DNA of 64,000 nt from Circinella umbellata. Its lineage: Eukaryota; Mucoromycota; Mucoromycetes; Mucorales; Lichtheimiaceae. The stretch is taken from positions 248,001 to 312,000 of the forward strand of contig JAIWNF010000034.1 in NCBI GenBank assembly GCA_025093555.1, read 5' to 3'. The notes under the pieces are model-generated. The model saw only the letters and a list, made by a program, of their open reading frames with translations. It made no database searches and was not told the DNA's origin. Shown one piece after another: positions 35,214 to 46,881 of this stretch. How positions within the stretch are numbered: the stretch's first letter is position 1; each line of letters opens with the position of its first letter. Made by a program: the position numbers and the translations under genes.

Positions 35214-36178
35214 TCAATTGGTACAACTGCGATGTAAAAATTTCTCTTCAAGTTGTCTTCTTGTTTTCGTGGGACCTGCACTTCGACGAAGTGGAGGTAA
35301 TGCTAATCCATCTTTAGCTAGAATACCACATACACCGTTGAGACCAATATTATGACTGCCTACACCATCACGGTTCATCGTCGTCCAATGTTTTGATCTA
35401 CTAGGGCACAAAGGATTAGAACAGCATTTTGATCCACTTGAAATACGGATCTTTCCATCACGTTTATATATTTGACAAGTCGTGCAAAACAATAAGGACA
35501 AATAGCCGAAGATAAAAACTCGTCAACTTTTATAACATGGTTCCCTTGAGGCTTGTTGAGAGCCTCTACAACTTTTCTTGAACCTCTTCTCGCATGTCCC
35601 TTAATAGGGTAGTTTCTATACAATGTATGAAAGGAAACGTTTCGGGATTGTTTATATTAAAAAGGAGAATACAAAAAAAAAGATAAAGGACTACGTGAAA
35701 AAATGACATTTTGGAACTGTCAAATGATGTACGAATATTTGCTGCTAATCGTTCATGCGCTTTTCTTGTTCGTAATTCTCGTGTCTTTCTATCTCTCTCA
35801 AGCTTTTCACTCTTGACGTTCTCTTTCTTTCTCTTTTTACGTTCTCCGCAGCGAGCATGCTTACTAGAATGAGTAATTGAATACACCCAACGAGGTGAAT
35901 TATTGACAGGCTTAACAAGTTTGGTAATGATGGAAACAATATTTGAACTTGATGAGGTTTCTTCAACCTCCTCCGTTACTACATCATCATCATCTGTATC
36001 CGTGCCAATAGCGGTATCTGGGAGTGCATATAATGCAATATAGCGGTTTATGTCGGTATAATATTCTGCTAAAGTTTTTCCAGTGGTTGTAGTCGTCGTA
36101 ACGATACCTGGATCAGTACCAGTAGTACACGTGCCTTTTGGATCCAAAACAAGACTCTTGAACTTTTTCAAATCGTCA
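35214..36178 (-). pseudogene. Decayed Fanzor/TnpB-like RuvC nuclease, C-terminal half
   Basis: After an AG acceptor, STDDLKKFKSLVLDPKG leads to GTDPGIVTTTTTTG, which fits RuvC motif I (Asp-x-Gly) of the TnpB/Fanzor superfamily. A basic helical stretch (GERKKRKKENVKSEKLERD) follows. After a frame change comes YPIKGHARRGSRK, then IKVDEFLSSAICPYC. After a second frame change come CCSNPLCPSRSKHW and NRDGVGSHNI, the zinc-ribbon Cys set and RuvC motif III. The motif order matches Fanzor, the eukaryotic relatives of IS200/IS605 TnpB, which are RNA-guided endonucleases. Frame changes near 35680 and 35480 make this copy inactive as written. I could not place the motif II glutamate. The last residues are EEKFLHRSCTN with a stop at 35214. 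Confidence 0.6.
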
Positions 36179-36189
36179 GTACTCTATAT

Positions 36190-39062
36190 ATATGAATAAT
36201 ATTTTTCTTTGTGAGAATACATATCTGATAAACTACCCGGATTTATCTCAATGTCGCCTTGCTAATACTTGATGGTACTTACCAATAATTTCTTCGGTCC
36301 TGGTATCGTTTGATTCTTATTTTTCTTGTTAAGATAATACAAAGAAGATCTTTTCTCTCTCAAATTACTATGCGTACTTGACACTTTAACCATTGATCGT
36401 CTGCTTTTTTTCTAGCTTCTTTGAGGGCCTTCGATAAAACATTCTTTCCTTCTTCGACATTAGATAACCATTGTTTATCTTGGTTTTCGATAGGTTTCTT
36501 TTTTTCTCGTCACATTTTTTTCATCAATGTGTTTCATGGAGATGATTTCGCCATGCGTTCCGATACATAAGAAGCTAGTATTTTGTTTTCTTTGGTATAT
36601 AATGATGCAAGACGACTTACTTCTTAGCTCAATTCTTTTATTTGTTCTTGTAATTTTTCTTTATCCTCATTATCGTCGTCGTCGTCGTCGTCATCGTCGT
36701 TTCTCACCTTTTGACGAAGATGCCTTTTCAGATGAGGATGATGATGATGATTATGATTATAATTTTTGTTTTTTTGTAATGCGATAGCCTCTCCAACGAA
36801 TCTGAAGCTTGTTTACATACTCTAGACTTAAATGAGAACGAAGACGATGCTCTTCAAAAATACGTTGAATACTTGTCATATTAAAAAAATGATAATACAG
36901 CTGGACGATGTCTACCTGCATGCATTCTGTCACGAACAACAGCTTCATCTAAATTATACATTTCATGAGATTCACGAAATGCTTCATATATATCTTTTGC
37001 TGATAAATGTAATGATTGCTTTTCTTGTAATACAGAATCCTTGCTATTGTTTGTTTATCCAACTTCACTGCTTCGAGAATTTTATTTGAGGGAAAAACGA
37101 ATGGTGTCGAATTAAAAACTGTTACATTAGGATCGCTATTATCATCTTTTTTTTAGGAACGAATGGTCGGATAAAGTTGATGATACATGACGCAACTTCG
37201 CAAGCTTGTTCTGGTATTTTTGTTGAAGAATAAATAGCTTTTCGAACATCTTTAGCTATAACACGATGGTCAATCTTGAAAGACATACTCATCATTGTAA
37301 TAACAGCCTCTAAACATCTGATGGTAGTGCTCAAAACGTCTGTTGTTGGTGTTGACGGAATAGATAATGAACTACGTAGTGGCCATGGTGCTAGAGGAGG
37401 ATTCTATAGATAATTATTCTTGTTCTTTGCTACTACTTTTCTGACTTTCCTTATAAACAAGTTCTTCTTCAAAAGTATGATCACCATCGTCATCATTATT
37501 ATTATCGCCATCATCGAGATTTTGTACTTCAGCTTCAGCGATGTCTTCGTTCATAGGTGATTCGTGCTCGAAAGATATAGTTGTTGTTAATTCTTCAGAA
37601 CCTTGAAAAACGTTACTTTCCATTTTTGCCACCAATGAAAATACTGTTATAATCCTTTTTCGATTATTGAAGTTCAAAGCACAGGCAACATCACCGCAAA
37701 TACTTTTAAATTGGTGATACCAGTTTCAATTATTCAATAAGGATGGATTATTTTGTTTTTGTCTGTGCTTCTCCTTTTTTTTTTTGCTCGTTTTTCCCGA
37801 TGGATCACACTCGTTAATATATATTGAAAAAGCATGAGGTCGTAACTTGGAGCGTAGAAGAACCCGAGCAGTCTTGCGAATGGTTCGCTTTAAAAGTCTA
37901 ATGTTCCAAATATTTTGTGCTGAAGTATTTAGTGTTTTTAAAACATCAGCAAATGTTTGTCGGTGAGAAAATGTATCGGATTCATAATCAGGAAGATTAT
38001 GAATTAAAGCATTTATGACCTTTGTCAAATTCCTAATGTATAAGAATAATAAACATATTAAATAGTTGCATATAATTAAATAGCTATGTTTGTGATTATC
38101 ACACTCATTTAGTGAAGTAATATAGTTACACGTTTAATACTTACACATTTTTATCTTTATTACTTTTTCTATTTCCAAGGTAAACCGTGGATATTCTGAT
38201 AAATGTTCAAAGGAGAGATTTTTGTCTGCTTAAGATAATGCAAACTTGGTTGTGCAACCATCTTTTATAAACTTTTTTGTAAGTACTTTTTCCAAATCAG
38301 CATGGATATTTCATTGCTTGTTGTTCACCATAAATTTTTGCCATATCTCCTGTTATAATCTTTATTATGTGCAGTAATGTTTATAAAAGATTAGCAATAT
38401 TTATAACTTTATTATAAGCTCAAATAAATATAAATATACATTATCATGTCGGTCAGTTGAGCTTTAACATGTGCCACTCCATTACGTTCCTTGGAAATCT
38501 TGGCTTGTTTTAAACAATATCACCCCAATCTAAATTTTGTCTCAAGGCGTACTTTAGAGATGTAGTAACGGTTCGCAACTCTCTCTCTCATATATTTCCT
38601 CTTTTTCATCTTTATTTTTTTCAGACTCTTAGGTAGATTATCAGAAATTGTTTTGATTTATTACATCTTGCACCGACAATACCCAAGAAAAAAAATTATT
38701 TGTATCATACATGGAAACCAATATTACCTCTAAATAATATAAATCTTGCTCGAATTCATTATCTTTAGTATAGTAATTATCATGTTCATCATTATCATCA
38801 GGATCAGAGGTAGTACTTTCACTGTCGGTGCCCATCTCCTCAGTATCAGCAGTGGATTCCTGTACAATAAATGATATTATTAATAAAAAATAAGTTATCA
38901 AATACAACATTTTATTTTCTTTATAAGAAAAAAAAATGGTTATAATACCTGGTTAAATAAAAGATCCTGCATTAATTCATCTGCGCTAGGAAAATACTCA
39001 ACACTGGAAGTACCTTGTACTTGTGATGGTTGTATTGATAATAACTTTTGGAATCTGATAGT
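36190..39062 (-). pseudogene. N-terminal remnants of the Fanzor-like gene or an adjoining decayed gene
   Basis: A string of coding-like blocks on the same strand leads into the RuvC part. In gene order they are SVEYFPSADELMQDLLFNQ (about 39062-38950, behind an acceptor), an acidic exon with STADTEEMGTDSESTTSDPD (about 38870-38730), RTVTTSLKYALRQNLDWGDI and KISKERNGVAHVKAQLTDM (about 38580-38440), LEKVLTKKFIKDGCTTKFAL (about 38300), INALIHNLPDYESDTFSHR (about 38020), FKIDHRVIAKDVRKAIY (about 37290), YEAFRESHEMYNLDEAVV (about 36980) and MTSIQRIFEEHRLRSHLS (about 36880). Stops and frame changes interrupt them, for example the TAA after KEKLQEQIKELS near 36628. Whether all belong to one gene is inference. 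Confidence 0.42.
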
Positions 39063-39930
39063 ATAGTTACCCAAAAAGATCAATGTTCTTCTTCAGTAAA
39101 TTCATCATCTGCTACAGAATTTAACAACATGGACAGTATTACTACATCATCTTCTTTACCAAGCACATTTACTGCAACAGCAGAAGGATCCAAAAACGTT
39201 TTGGCCAAAGTAAAAGAAAGACCATCTCGAGTGATAGTACGTATCACCACGAAGAAGCAGTCGCTTAAAAATGCTTATCATTTTGTTCACTGGATTTAAG
39301 GAAGAAGATAACATTGGAGATTATAAAAATGTAAGCATAAATGACATATGTTGTTTTATACTCATGTATCATTCCTTCATTGGGTATAAGCAATACTTTT
39401 TTAACAACGACGGGAAATTTTATCCAAAATTAGGTAATTAAGAAATGTGGGTCGATGTTACGAATAATATATATAAATCAACCCATTTGGTTGTAAAAAC
39501 AAATAGTCTATTAGGTACCTACAGCAAATTTTCTGTCAGCCGTCAATTTGGGCTTAAAAATTGCACCAAAAGAATGGCTGGATGCATCACTTAAAGCTGG
39601 AGATATATTGAATGCTGATGAATTTCCTCTTGTTGATGAAATAAGCGAAAACCAACAAGGATTTAATCTTCGAGAGTCTCTTGAAGAAGCTCGTAAAGGT
39701 CGACAAACAACTGATCCACCAAGTAAAATAGGAAATTTGTTTCACGGTCATAAATTTTATTTTTCAGGATCAAATAGCAAAAGAATTAGAATTTGAAATA
39801 AAATTTTCAAGAGTCTACATGAAATCAAATCTAATATCTAGTTGATATTGTTTTTTTGGATGATGAAGAAAATTATAGAGTTGGATTACACCAACTCTTA
39901 TCGGTTTACTAGAATGGGTTATAAAGTCTA
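39048..39930 (+). pseudogene. BRCT-domain protein pseudogene (53BP1/Crb2/Rad9 type)
   Basis: A Ser/Thr-rich lead (SSLPSTFTATAEGSK, then KVKERPSRVIVRITTKK) switches frame to LIILFTGFKEEDNIGDYKN, a typical first BRCT strand. Another frame gives NIYKSTHLVVKTNSL, and a third gives PTANFLSAVNLGLKIAPKEW followed by LDASLKAGDILNADEF. Together these follow the BRCT order strand, T-H-L-V, A-x-x-x-G, W. Further pieces (NLFHGHKFYFSG, then DQIAKELEFEIKFS and VDIVFLDDEENYRVGL) suggest the start of a second repeat. At least two frame changes and the missing 5' part mark a pseudogene. The resemblance is to DNA-damage checkpoint mediators; the exact orthologue is uncertain. Confidence 0.6.
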
Positions 39931-41076
39931 TAACAAGGATGCGATTATTATAACATCATTATGACAAAGTATGAAGGAATTGGATCAATTCGTAGTAAAA
40001 TAAAAAATATTATATCATAGTACAATACTTCTTCCCTCCCACAACACAAGTAGTTTTGGTATTATATAGTATGTAGCCCGTTTGTACGTTTGCAAATAAA
40101 TGAAATGTACTTATACGTATATATCACCATAGTTGTAAATGAATAATCTTTATTACTGATCATACACTGACCTTTTTGCCAGATTGAAATAATGCTCGTG
40201 TTTCAGTTAGCGAAAAAAGGGGTTATGAGTTACATAAGACGATAGAAACTTTGTTTACTAGATGCCCTGGATACTACAAATTTGTAAGACTTTTTTTCTT
40301 GTTTTTCTTTCAGACATCTATATGTTCCTTATACGTACGTACAACATAGTTTTTTTATTTTTATTTTCAATAGATATTCTCGAACAGTGCCGAGGGAATC
40401 TTTCTTAGCTCTACTTGCTTTGTTGTTGATTTGATGAGCTATCATTACTGCTATTGCCAAGTAAACTCTAACTCATCAGTACCTGTGTGTTGTCATTTAA
40501 ATTTACATGGGAATATTGAACGCGATCATTTCTTTGTTATGTGATGTAGTGTGTGGGGTAGCGAGAAAATAATTATTAATAAAGTTCTTTACAGAACGGG
40601 CAGACTTCATAGCTTTTCCCATTTTACTATATTCAAAGAGTAAAGAAAGAACAATCAAATATAACGCATGGATACGACCCTTCCTATAACAAAAACAACA
40701 GCCAAAATGTTACACATGGATATAACTCTTCATATATTCCATACAATGTAACATATCTCATACAACACAGCATGATGATGGTTCATATTTACTGCCAGCC
40801 ACTCACACGGCAATAAAAAAGCGTTTGATTGGCTCCACTATATAGCATTTTTATTGGCTAAAATATTCCTGGACATCGTAGGCCACCGGTTTTTTTTGTT
40901 TGTGAAACATAATTACGTCGATCTCGCGAAACTAGGTCGATCTTTTCTTTTTTGGCGGGATCTTTTCCGAGTTTATTATATAATAACTCAGTACTTTTAT
41001 ATTCTCAATCATTCACTCTTCTTTCTCTCTTTTAACTTTCTAGTTTTAATTATATTAAACACATAATAAAAGAAAT
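39931..41076. other. Intergenic region and epsin promoter
   Basis: No gene is visible between the BRCT pseudogene and epsin. Near 40020-40160 there is ordinary AT-rich sequence; the last 250 bp hold the epsin promoter elements. Confidence 0.4.
40826..40862 (+). promoter_or_regulatory. Paired inverted CCAAT boxes flanking a TATA-like motif
   Basis: Two copies of ATTGGCT (the complement of AGCCAAT) lie about 24 bp apart, near 40828 and 40853, with CTATATAGC between. They are about 225 bp upstream of the epsin start codon and could be bound by a HAP/NF-Y complex. This is a motif match only. Confidence 0.4.
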
Positions 41077-43552
41077 ATGACTGCACGAGGTGTTGCTAGA
41101 AGCATGTAAGTGTTATATATATATGTAAATAATAAGAAGAAAAAAGTTTCTTTTTTTTCTTTTCATCATTACCCCAAGGTTCGATGTTATATATACATAT
41201 AAAAAAACTAATTCTTTTCTACAATGGTGGGTGGTGATGAATAGAAAAAACTATGCCAAAGGATTTTCGGATGCTCAAGTTAAAGTTCGAGAAGCAACTT
41301 CTAATGACCCATGGGGACCAAGTGGTACTATTATGAACGAGATTGCACAACTTACTTATAATGAGTATGTTAAAAAAATAAAGAAAAAAAAATAAAATAT
41401 ATAAATTTAATAGGGTTACATTAATTTTATTTACTTTTTCCTATATTTCAAATAGACATGATTTTATTGAAATTATGGATATGATTGATCGTCGATTAAA
41501 TGATAAAGGTAAAAATTGGCGACACGTATTCAAGGTAAATGATTGTTATAATAGCATTGTGTGTGTGTGTGTGTGTGTGTGTGTAAGTTTGGGAAGTAAA
41601 TAAAGGTTTACTGTGATTATGATATTTTATTATTGTTTACTTCTATTTGTATTTATTAATATGCAAACAAAACTAACACATTACATATAACATAAACCAA
41701 CTATAAAAAAATAAAACCAGGCTTTATTAGTATTAGATTATTGTCTGCATGTTGGTTCGGAGAACGTTGTATTATATGCCAAGGAAAATGTTTACGTCGT
41801 CAAGACATTAAAAGAATTTCAACATCTTGATGATAATGGTCGTGATGTTGGTGCTAATGGTAACCAAAAAAAAAAAAAATCACACTTATTATAATTATAG
41901 ATCATCATCAACAACAACAAAACTTATTGTTATTATTTTTTCTCTTTAGTTCGTCAAAAAGCCAAAGACATCACGAGTCTTCTCATGGATGAAGCTAAAT
42001 TAAAAGAGGAAAGGCAGTCTCGTAATTCTATGCGAGACCGCATGGCGGGTGTAAATGACTATATGCACGAATCCTTATATGGTCGTGGTTATGATGGTGG
42101 TTATGATCTATCTTCTGGTCCAAGATATGATAACAGTGTTAATAATCCTAGGAGGAATGAAGAAGATCAAGATTTAAAACGAGCTATGGAAGAAAGTCGA
42201 AGGATGGCACAAAATAATAATCGTGATATAAATCAAGATGACGAGGAGCTTGCCAAGGCTATTGAAATGAGTGAACGAGAAGAAAGAGAAAGAGAACAAA
42301 AGAAACGAGAAAAATTAGAACGAGAAAATGCAAAGAATTTACTGGATGATGAGTCAGATTTATTCAAACCCGTTACAGTAGTCCAACAACCACAACAACC
42401 ACAAATGACAGGCATGACATTCTCAGGAGTACCATTAGGTGCACAACAACATAATCCATATCAGTGGAATCAGATGCAAGCTCAAATGACAGGCATGCCA
42501 CAACAATATACAGGTGTAGCACCATTTCAAACAAATCCTATGATGATGCAAAGTCCACAATATACTGGTTACAATACTGCCATGCCAACAGGTTATTCCT
42601 CACCTATGAATAATATGGCAACAGGAAGTTTACCAAACACTATGCCATCTCTTCATACTCAACAACAACAACAATCACCCGTGTCATTACATACACCAAA
42701 GCAACAAAAACCAATGATGACAGGTAGTAATAATCCTTTTGGTCCTGGTGTTAAAACAGTACAACGTCAAGAATCGCCACAAATGGCTACAGCATCACCT
42801 TTTAGTATGCAATCACAAAATCCATCACCTATTAATATTCAGCAGACTGGTTTTGAGCAACAACAATCATTTGCATCTTCAGCACCAGTTTCACAACAAC
42901 CACCACCAATATCATCACAACAATCAGTTGATCCACGACATGCAAAATTGAATTCATTACTCGCTAACCGAGAGTAAGTTTCTATTTTATATTTATGTAC
43001 TTTATAATGATTGTAATTTTTCTTTCTATACTAATGGGATTGGGTTTATGTTTCCTAACTTTTTTAATAGTGATGGTCAAGATACTTTTGGAAATACGGG
43101 TAATCTACGTATACCAACGTAAGTTATAATTGTTATAATAAAAGCTCGGATCAGATATCAGATTTAAAGGAGAAAGAGGAAGAGGGTAGCATCCAAAAAG
43201 AAATGTTGACTGATTATCATTTTATAATATTCATTTTTGGATATTTACGTAATTTATTTATTATTTGTAGTGGTACAGGATTTGCCAGCACTTTATTACC
43301 TCAAGCAACTGGAAAATCCAATAGTACAGGTGATTTACTTAGTTTAAATAATAATAATAATAATAATCCATCCAGTGGATCATTCTCTCAGGTATATTTC
43401 AAATAATGGCATTTTTACTTTCAAAAAATAAATAAATACTGCTCATATAGTACTTGTCAAATATTAAACCCCTTTTTATACATATATTGTAGGCTCATAA
43501 CCCATTTGGACCACAGTATACAGGTCAACCACAACAAGGATCTATCTTTTAA
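41077..43552 (+). CDS. Epsin (ENTH-domain endocytic adaptor, Ent1/2 type)
   Basis: Eight exons (41077-41105, 41245-41364, 41456-41534, 41721-41859, 41950-42973, 43071-43118, 43271-43391, 43493-43552) give 539 aa. Residues 8-150 are the ENTH domain: KNYAKGFSDAQVKVREATSN, DPWGPSGTIMNEIAQLTYNE, then NWRHVFKALLVLDYCLHVGS. Two ubiquitin-interacting motifs follow, DQDLKRAMEESRRM (about 195-208) and DEELAKAIEMSERE (about 221-234). The long Gln/Pro/Met-rich tail carries repeated TGM/TGY-type motifs, two NPF motifs (NNPFGPG, HNPFGPQ) for EH-domain partners, and a clathrin-box-like LLSLN. The protein bends PI(4,5)P2 membranes and recruits ubiquitinated cargo and clathrin at the plasma membrane. Intron 3 holds a (GT)13 repeat. 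The gene is intact. Confidence 0.95.
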
Positions 43553-44257
43553 TTTTTTTTGTTGCTACTATAATATGTTTTATATAATTACGTTATATTA
43601 TTGAACACACAATCACCCTCACTCTCCTTCCTCTCCCTGTTTTTATATTGTGCTTTAGAGTATTGAAAGAAAAATAAGAATTTATTATTATTATTATGTA
43701 CAGTTAAATCTATTATTAGTGTTTTTAAGTGTCAAGTCCTTTATTTGAATGAAACAAATGATCTTTTGATATCTGTTGGGATGATAATACAACCGGTTTC
43801 AAAAGAAAGAATTGAATGATAGACTCCTTTTTTAACTGTTTTTCATTGATGACATGTTATTTATTTATTTCAAGACATGCTTATAACTTGTTTTATTATA
43901 GCGAGTCCATAAGTAATTCTATTGTTATATTAGCAACTTTTGGATACGTCGAAATTAATTGAGCACACGCTGATTCAGCTTCTTGCTCTCGTCAGCTCAC
44001 AAAGAGGGGTAGGAAAAATGTGAAAGTTGCAACATCAGTAAATGGGAACACAAAAATAAAAGAAGGAAAATATGGTTCAGTTATAGTAACTAAGAGGGGG
44101 TTGAGAGTATCTATGTTAAATGGAAGGGTTGGTAAACTGTGATGTTAGAGAAAAGAGCGAGAGTCACTTGGTTTTTTTTAGTGCTGTAGATTCAAGGCTG
44201 ATGAAGCTTTGGTACTATAGGATTTGAATCTCTAGTGTTAGTTACAGTTGACGAGAA
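43553..44257. other. Intergenic region downstream of epsin
   Basis: Epsin 3' untranslated sequence followed by about 500 bp without recognisable genes. Confidence 0.4.
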
Positions 44258-45052
44258 CCTGACATGATATGATCATAGTCTGCTTGATTGCTCCATCCTT
44301 GTGAATTGTAAAAACTTGCTATTTTACCAATTAGGGTAAAAGGTTGTGTTGCAGTGGACGTAGTTGAATTTCTGGCTTCAGTAGTGTTGGTTACACATAT
44401 ATTATTTATGCTGGCGGGGTTACTATCGATTACTTGTCGAAGCTTTTTGTGAGTAGTAGGATTAATAGAAGTAGTTGGTGCAGGACGAGCCTGTTTAATA
44501 CGCTCTCTAGGTTTTGAAGGTGTTGTTACAGTCAGATTAGTAGTAATATTTTTACGATTTGCTGATAGTGGGGTTGCTTCATGATTGATTGTTGGTTGCT
44601 TTTGGTGAGATTGGGCTGGTGGTGACTTTGACGATGTCGGTTGTGATGACAATGTCAATGAGGTTTGTGGCAAAGTGGTTTTTGGTTTGTCCAAAGTAGT
44701 TGACATGGGTGAGAGGGACATTGAGAACACAGAATGAGTGCTCAAAAATGGTGGTGGTTGAGTCGTTTTTTTCTCGAGATCTGTTTCAAGTTCCGTGACT
44801 TTGGCTCGCAAGGATTCACAGAGCTTGTTAACACGAGCAACTTGCTGACGGTAGTATTGTTCATTATCTTTGGCCTAACGAAGAAGATCCTTAGGGGATA
44901 GACGGAACGAATCCGCTGCCTTCCGAACTTCCTCTGTGGTAGGTTTGCTAAACACTTTTCAAAAAAAAAAGTGTTTTTAAAAGCGGAAAAGGGCCCCAGC
45001 TTTTGGATACCCCTCACTTTTTGCACAATCTTTTGGCCAAAATTTCACCATG
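44242..45052 (-). pseudogene. Broken ORF with a coiled-coil and Ser/Thr/Pro-rich tail
   Basis: Starting at an ATG near 45052 the strand reads VKFWPKDCAKSEGYPKAG and meets a stop near a homopolymer. It resumes in a second frame as KPTTEEVRKAADSFRLSPKD, meets an in-frame TAG near 44877, and continues as DNEQYYRQQVARVNKLCESL and LRAKVTELETDLEKK (a heptad-like helix). A low-complexity tail rich in Ser, Thr and Pro follows, ending HIMSGSRQL with a stop at 44242. The start pattern is reminiscent of gag-like ORFs of fungal mobile elements, but I cannot confirm it. The two disruptions make it a pseudogene as written. Confidence 0.45.
44946..44978. repeat. Small hairpin around a homopolymer
   Basis: AAACACTTTTC and its near complement GTGTTTTTA flank a run of ten A residues, giving a stem of about 10 pairs at the point where the pseudogene reading frame breaks. 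Confidence 0.5.
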
Positions 45053-46881
45053 TTTTCGACTGCCATTGAGATTTTTTTTTACTAATTCTTGTTAAGAAAA
45101 TGTATGAAATAATTTTTATAGGGAACGATTCTTAGTTCGAGAGTACTACGTAGATGTATACTTTGTTACGCATTGAGATTACCAATTATACAGTATTTAT
45201 AGTATGATATGAAAAAGTATTCTTCAATTTGACAACTCTTATAACTAGACAATTACAGTTTATAAAACCTAGATACTTGTGCCTCCTCGACCTTATGAAA
45301 AGCCTTGTCGGTTTGGTATCGAGCGATTCGCTATGATAAAATATCCATTTTTTTTATTCAGTGTAAACAGGATCTTTCTAATGATGCACAACTAACTTGT
45401 GTAAAATAATTCACTATGCGTACAGCGACGCGTGACTGAATCACCACATATATTAACAATATCATTGTAAGCTGTATGGATGATAGTATCAGATGTATCG
45501 AAGGCTTCTTTAATAGAGTGAATTTTTACACTCATCGTCCTGAAGAAAAAAAAATTGCTATGCGAACGTACTATGAGTAGCATGTATCTATGATATTATA
45601 AAGGAAAAAAAAAACAAATTTTGTAATTATGATGTAATTATGATGCTTTGTTTTATATAGTTATTCTCATATTAATTAATCATTTTTTTTCTGTTGATTT
45701 TTGATAAAAAATAACTTTCAAGATATGTGTTACTTCTTATTGTTTTAGTGATACTACTACATACGTATTTCTTTTTAATCTTTTTTTTCTGGCCCTCAAT
45801 AAAACTATAATAATAAATATATCAGTGAAATATTGGAGAACCTTTCTATATCTACATTTTTCCTAATATCGATTATAAATTAATTGATTTATATTCTTTG
45901 TTCTGTTCTATGTAATAAAAGGATGTTAGATAATAATGAACAAAATAAGTCAATCTGGAACAGAAGGGTGATACGCAAAAGAAAAAATGGAAATGGCAAC
46001 CGCTTGCTTTCCGGTCGTTCGGTATATATCGGTCTACTTTACTAATACAAAGCTTCAGGTGTTTGCGGCTGAAAAAAAGCCGAATATTATTTTATTATTG
46101 GTCAATAAATAACCCCTGAGCTAGAATACCCGCTTTTCAAGGTAGCACAACGATAATTATGGCATGTTTATTGCATAGATATATTACACGTGATGATGGA
46201 TGATGCAGCATACACAATAATATTTATATGTCGCACTAAATGGCATAAATATAATAAGTTAATGATTTACCAATGCATTTGTGCTTTGTTGACAAAAAGA
46301 TGCATGCTCTGTTATTTATTCAAATAACGTTTATTGATGAATTACAGCACGCCTTCATAATAATGACTTTATATTGCTCCTGCATAAACATTTTCTCCGT
46401 TTTACAGTAATAAAGACTAATTCTTGCACAAAAAAGAAATAATATGATGCATGGATATAGGTTATATTCATTTCTTTAGTTTTTTAAAAAAGATTGTCCG
46501 CAAAGATCTCTAAATCCATTAATATACATGTATTTATATATTCTAGTCCATAAATCTCACCTGATAAAAAAAAGCCACGAGTTAAAAAAAGATGGCATCC
46601 TTATATGGCAACCAATTATAAACTGAACCTGCTCTAGGAGATGGATATTGTTATATTAAATTTTATATTATACGCCAGTAACATATCGTATAGAGTAGTG
46701 TGTATATAACAACATAAAACAATAATAATAAAGTAAAGAATAAAAAAAATTACAATTTATAACATTCAATAGACAAGGTTTTTTTTCATGTGTTATATTA
46801 CAACGAACAAAAATAAATAAATAAACAAGTAGTATTTTAAGAAAAAAAGAGGAGATGATTACTCCTATTTAAAAATTACTG
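45053..46881. other. Intergenic region with a possible small ORF
   Basis: Mostly AT-rich DNA between the broken ORF and the SREBP gene's 3' end. A 47-codon minus-strand frame at 45533-45390 (MSVKIHSIKEAFDTSDTI at its start, with GDSVTRRCTHSE near its end) has balanced composition and an ATG, so it may be a small protein or a stray exon; there is no homology that I recognise. Confidence 0.35.

Noticed and set aside
36527..36787. Plus-strand open frame with Arg/His and Asp runs
   Set aside because: It is antisense to the Asp-rich block of the Fanzor-like relic; the repeats come from one trinucleotide run.
46000..46880. Search for tRNA-like cloverleaf and T-loop (GTTCGA) signals here and in other intergenic stretches
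   Set aside because: No GTTCRAnYC box with a matching A box and acceptor stem was found by eye; a covariance-model scan would be decisive.
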